Part shown: positions 21,319 through 22,791 of the stretch, piece by piece
How the letters are laid out: the number at the start of each line of letters is the position of its first letter
Position numbering within the stretch: the first letter of the stretch is position 1
NCBI GenBank assembly: GCA_030630685.1
Contig: DAOVMN010000003.1
Span: 1 to 22,791, forward strand
DNA length: 22,791 bases
From: Thermoplasmata archaeon
Lineage (GTDB): Archaea > Thermoplasmatota > DAOVMN01
Direction of reading: 5' to 3'
Made by a program: the position numbers and the translations under genes
The notes under the pieces: model-generated
What the model was told of the DNA's origin: nothing
Databases searched by the model: none
Seen by the model: the letters and a program-made list of their open reading frames with translations, nothing else

Positions 21319-22791
21319 TTATTCTTTTCCTTCGCCTTTCTTTTCTCCCTTTTCTTCGGTTTTGGGCTCTTCCTCCCGTGGAGTTTTATTCCTTGCCCGT
21401 TCTTCTTCCACAGGTTTCTCCCTGGTTTCGGTTTCCTTCTCTTCAGGATACTCGGGCACTCTTTCCTCTTCACCCTTTTTTCCACCGAGCGATATGACCC
21501 CCATCATGATCAAAACGATCAGTATCACAACTATCAGCACTACCACCACTCCGGCGATGGTCGCAGCGCTGCCGATGCCGCCTCCGTCATCATCGTCGTC
21601 ATTATCCACACCGCTCTCCTTCGTGTAGGTTACCGTCCTGGTATCCTCATAGGATTCGTCGGTCACCAAGGTGCCGTTTGCGGTAATGGTATGGTCCCCT
21701 TCGGTGAGGTCGGTGGGCAGCGACAGTTTCCCCGAGAATTTGTTCCCGGTGATCGTGGCGATGATCATCTCGGTCCCGTCAAGGAAGAATCTCACGTGCC
21801 GGAGCTCGGCGTCCTCATCCATGGTGATGGTCCCCGAAATCGTTATTTCCTTTCCAGGTTCTATCGTGCCATTGACTTCATCGATCTTCACCGTGATGAA
21901 GTGCTCTCCCGATGCCGGGACATGGGTTATGGTCCTGTTCGCAGTGTCCGATTCACCTGTTACAAGTATGGCCCTGACCATTATAATATGGTCTCCCGGG
22001 GTCAGCCCGGACGGCAGGGTGATGGTGCCGGTATATTCGGTGTTTGTGAAGGAAGAAGCATTCACCATGAAATTCCCGTCCAGGTAAATCTTTACACTCT
22101 GGACGTCCGCCTGGGGTTCGACTGTTATGTTGCCGGCGACAGTGATAACTCTGCCCGGTTCAATCTTCTCCGGGATATCGTTTATTGTTATGGTTATCGT
22201 GTACTTACCCGACCCCGGATAATATGAAATAGTGCGGTTCGCATACCCTTTGTCACCCGGCTCGATTGTGACCTCCACCATGATCCTGTGGTCGCCCTCG
22301 GCAAAGTCCGCTGGAAGGTTCAGGGTTCCGGTGTAGTTCGTGCTGGAAAACGTGGTTGCATTGGTGCTGTTTCCGTTATCAAGGTAATATTTCACTGCCT
22401 GCACTGCTGCTGCCGGTTCCACCGAGATCGTGCCTGCCACGGTGATGGCGGCATCGGGTTTCACTTCCTGAGACGGTTCAGCAATGGTTACGGTTACGAC
22501 GTAATCAACGGGATCTGCATGATATGAAATGATCTCCTCCGCGGTGTTTGACTCGCTGCTCACGAGTATGGCTTCGATCTTTATCACATGATTTCCCTCT
22601 GTCAGGTCGCCCGGAAGTTTCAGCGTGGTCGTGTAATTCGTATTCGTGAAACTGTCCGCATCTTTCACATAGACGCCATCAAGATAGACTTTCACAACCT
22701 GCACGGTGCCGTCTGGAACGATGGTGATATTGCCCTCCACCGTCACGGTCGCGCCTGGCTTGATAGTTCCCGTAATATTGTCAATGGTCAC
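21319..22791 (-). CDS. C-terminal part of a membrane-anchored Ig-like repeat protein (5' end outside the window)
   Basis: 490 codons are visible; the frame is open at the window edge, so the true start and any signal peptide lie beyond 22791. Four tandem Ig-like/adhesion repeats of 97-101 residues (22791-22501, 22500-22201, 22200-21898, 21897-21601) share the order: I-x-P-G, T-V-x-G-x-I-T/S, V-x-x-V-K/R-x-Y/F-L-D, a T/S-N-T-x-Y-T/S-G strand, L-P, E/P-G-D/N-H-x-I, and a final T/S-Y/H strand. An Asp/Gly linker (DDDDDGGG) leads to one transmembrane helix (about 406-437) and a 53-residue highly charged cytoplasmic tail rich in Glu and Lys. N-x-S/T sites are frequent. A cell-surface role is likely; no enzyme domain is seen in the visible part. 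Confidence 0.87.
   Translation of the reverse strand: MTIDNITGTIKPGATVTVEGNITIVPDGTVQVVKVYLDGVYVKDADSFTNTNYTTTLKLPGDLTEGNHVIKIEAILVSSESNTAEEIISYHADPVDYVVTVTIAEPSQEVKPDAAITVAGTISVEPAAAVQAVKYYLDNGNSTNATTFSSTNYTGTLNLPADFAEGDHRIMVEVTIEPGDKGYANRTISYYPGSGKYTITITINDIPEKIEPGRVITVAGNITVEPQADVQSVKIYLDGNFMVNASSFTNTEYTGTITLPSGLTPGDHIIMVRAILVTGESDTANRTITHVPASGEHFITVKIDEVNGTIEPGKEITISGTITMDEDAELRHVRFFLDGTEMIIATITGNKFSGKLSLPTDLTEGDHTITANGTLVTDESYEDTRTVTYTKESGVDNDDDDDGGGIGSAATIAGVVVVLIVVILIVLIMMGVISLGGKKGEEERVPEYPEEKETETREKPVEEERARNKTPREEEPKTEEKGEKKGEGKE

Noticed and set aside
21277..22227. 316-codon plus-strand frame opposite the Ig-repeat gene
   Set aside because: The opposite strand encodes clear tandem repeats, a membrane helix and a tail. 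The plus-strand product is low-complexity Phe/Leu- and Tyr/His-rich sequence created by that repeat structure.

Overview
The window looks like a chromosomal segment of a euryarchaeal-type archaeon, probably a Thermoplasmatota-like lineage. The evidence for an archaeon is a Cdc48/VAT ATPase, an archaeal L40e ribosomal protein, TATA-box promoters with leaderless or short-leader starts, tRNA genes without encoded CCA, an archaeal COG1395-type regulator, and very large CARDB/PKD-type surface proteins. The phylum is inference from gene content only.

Layout. (1) Positions 1-3555: an apparent three-gene heat-shock operon, cdc48 ATPase - hsp20 - Phr/HSR1-like winged-helix regulator, behind one clear TATA promoter. 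The first 60 nt form an imperfect palindrome. (2) Positions 3556-10770: a promoter region with GACCAT repeats, a 2335-residue secreted and membrane-anchored surface protein (CARDB-like repeats, a glutamine-amidotransferase-like domain, three jelly-roll/MAM-like domains, PKD domains, a sorting-signal-like C-terminus), then a T-rich terminator. (3) Positions 10811-11784: a leaderless NAD-dependent sugar-nucleotide epimerase gene. (4) Positions 11792-12450: tRNA-Leu(UAG) on the plus strand faces tRNA-Asp(GUC) and tRNA-Ala(UGC) on the minus strand. Between them lie about 400 nt without protein genes. They hold many perfect hairpins with exactly three-base loops, a duplicated tRNA-Leu 3' flank, a broken class-II-tRNA-like sequence and a 48-bp hairpin insertion. 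(5) Positions 12714-13861: a TATA box, the short L40e gene and a COG1340-like coiled-coil protein. (6) Positions 13932-20173: an apparent operon of a 1683-residue exported protein with a recurrent, unrecognised beta-rich module, a small membrane protein overlapping it by one base, and a protein-L-isoaspartate methyltransferase gene starting one base after that. (7) Positions 20168-21146: a leaderless COG1395-type regulator whose TATA box overlaps the pcm stop codon. (8) Positions 21319-22791, minus strand: the C-terminal part of a membrane-anchored protein with four Ig-like repeats, running off the window.

Common themes are protein quality control (Cdc48, Hsp20, Pcm) and cell-surface architecture (three large or repeat-rich exported proteins, plus an epimerase that could supply sugars for glycans). 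The most unusual parts are the hairpin array between the convergent tRNAs and the repeat module in the 1683-residue protein.
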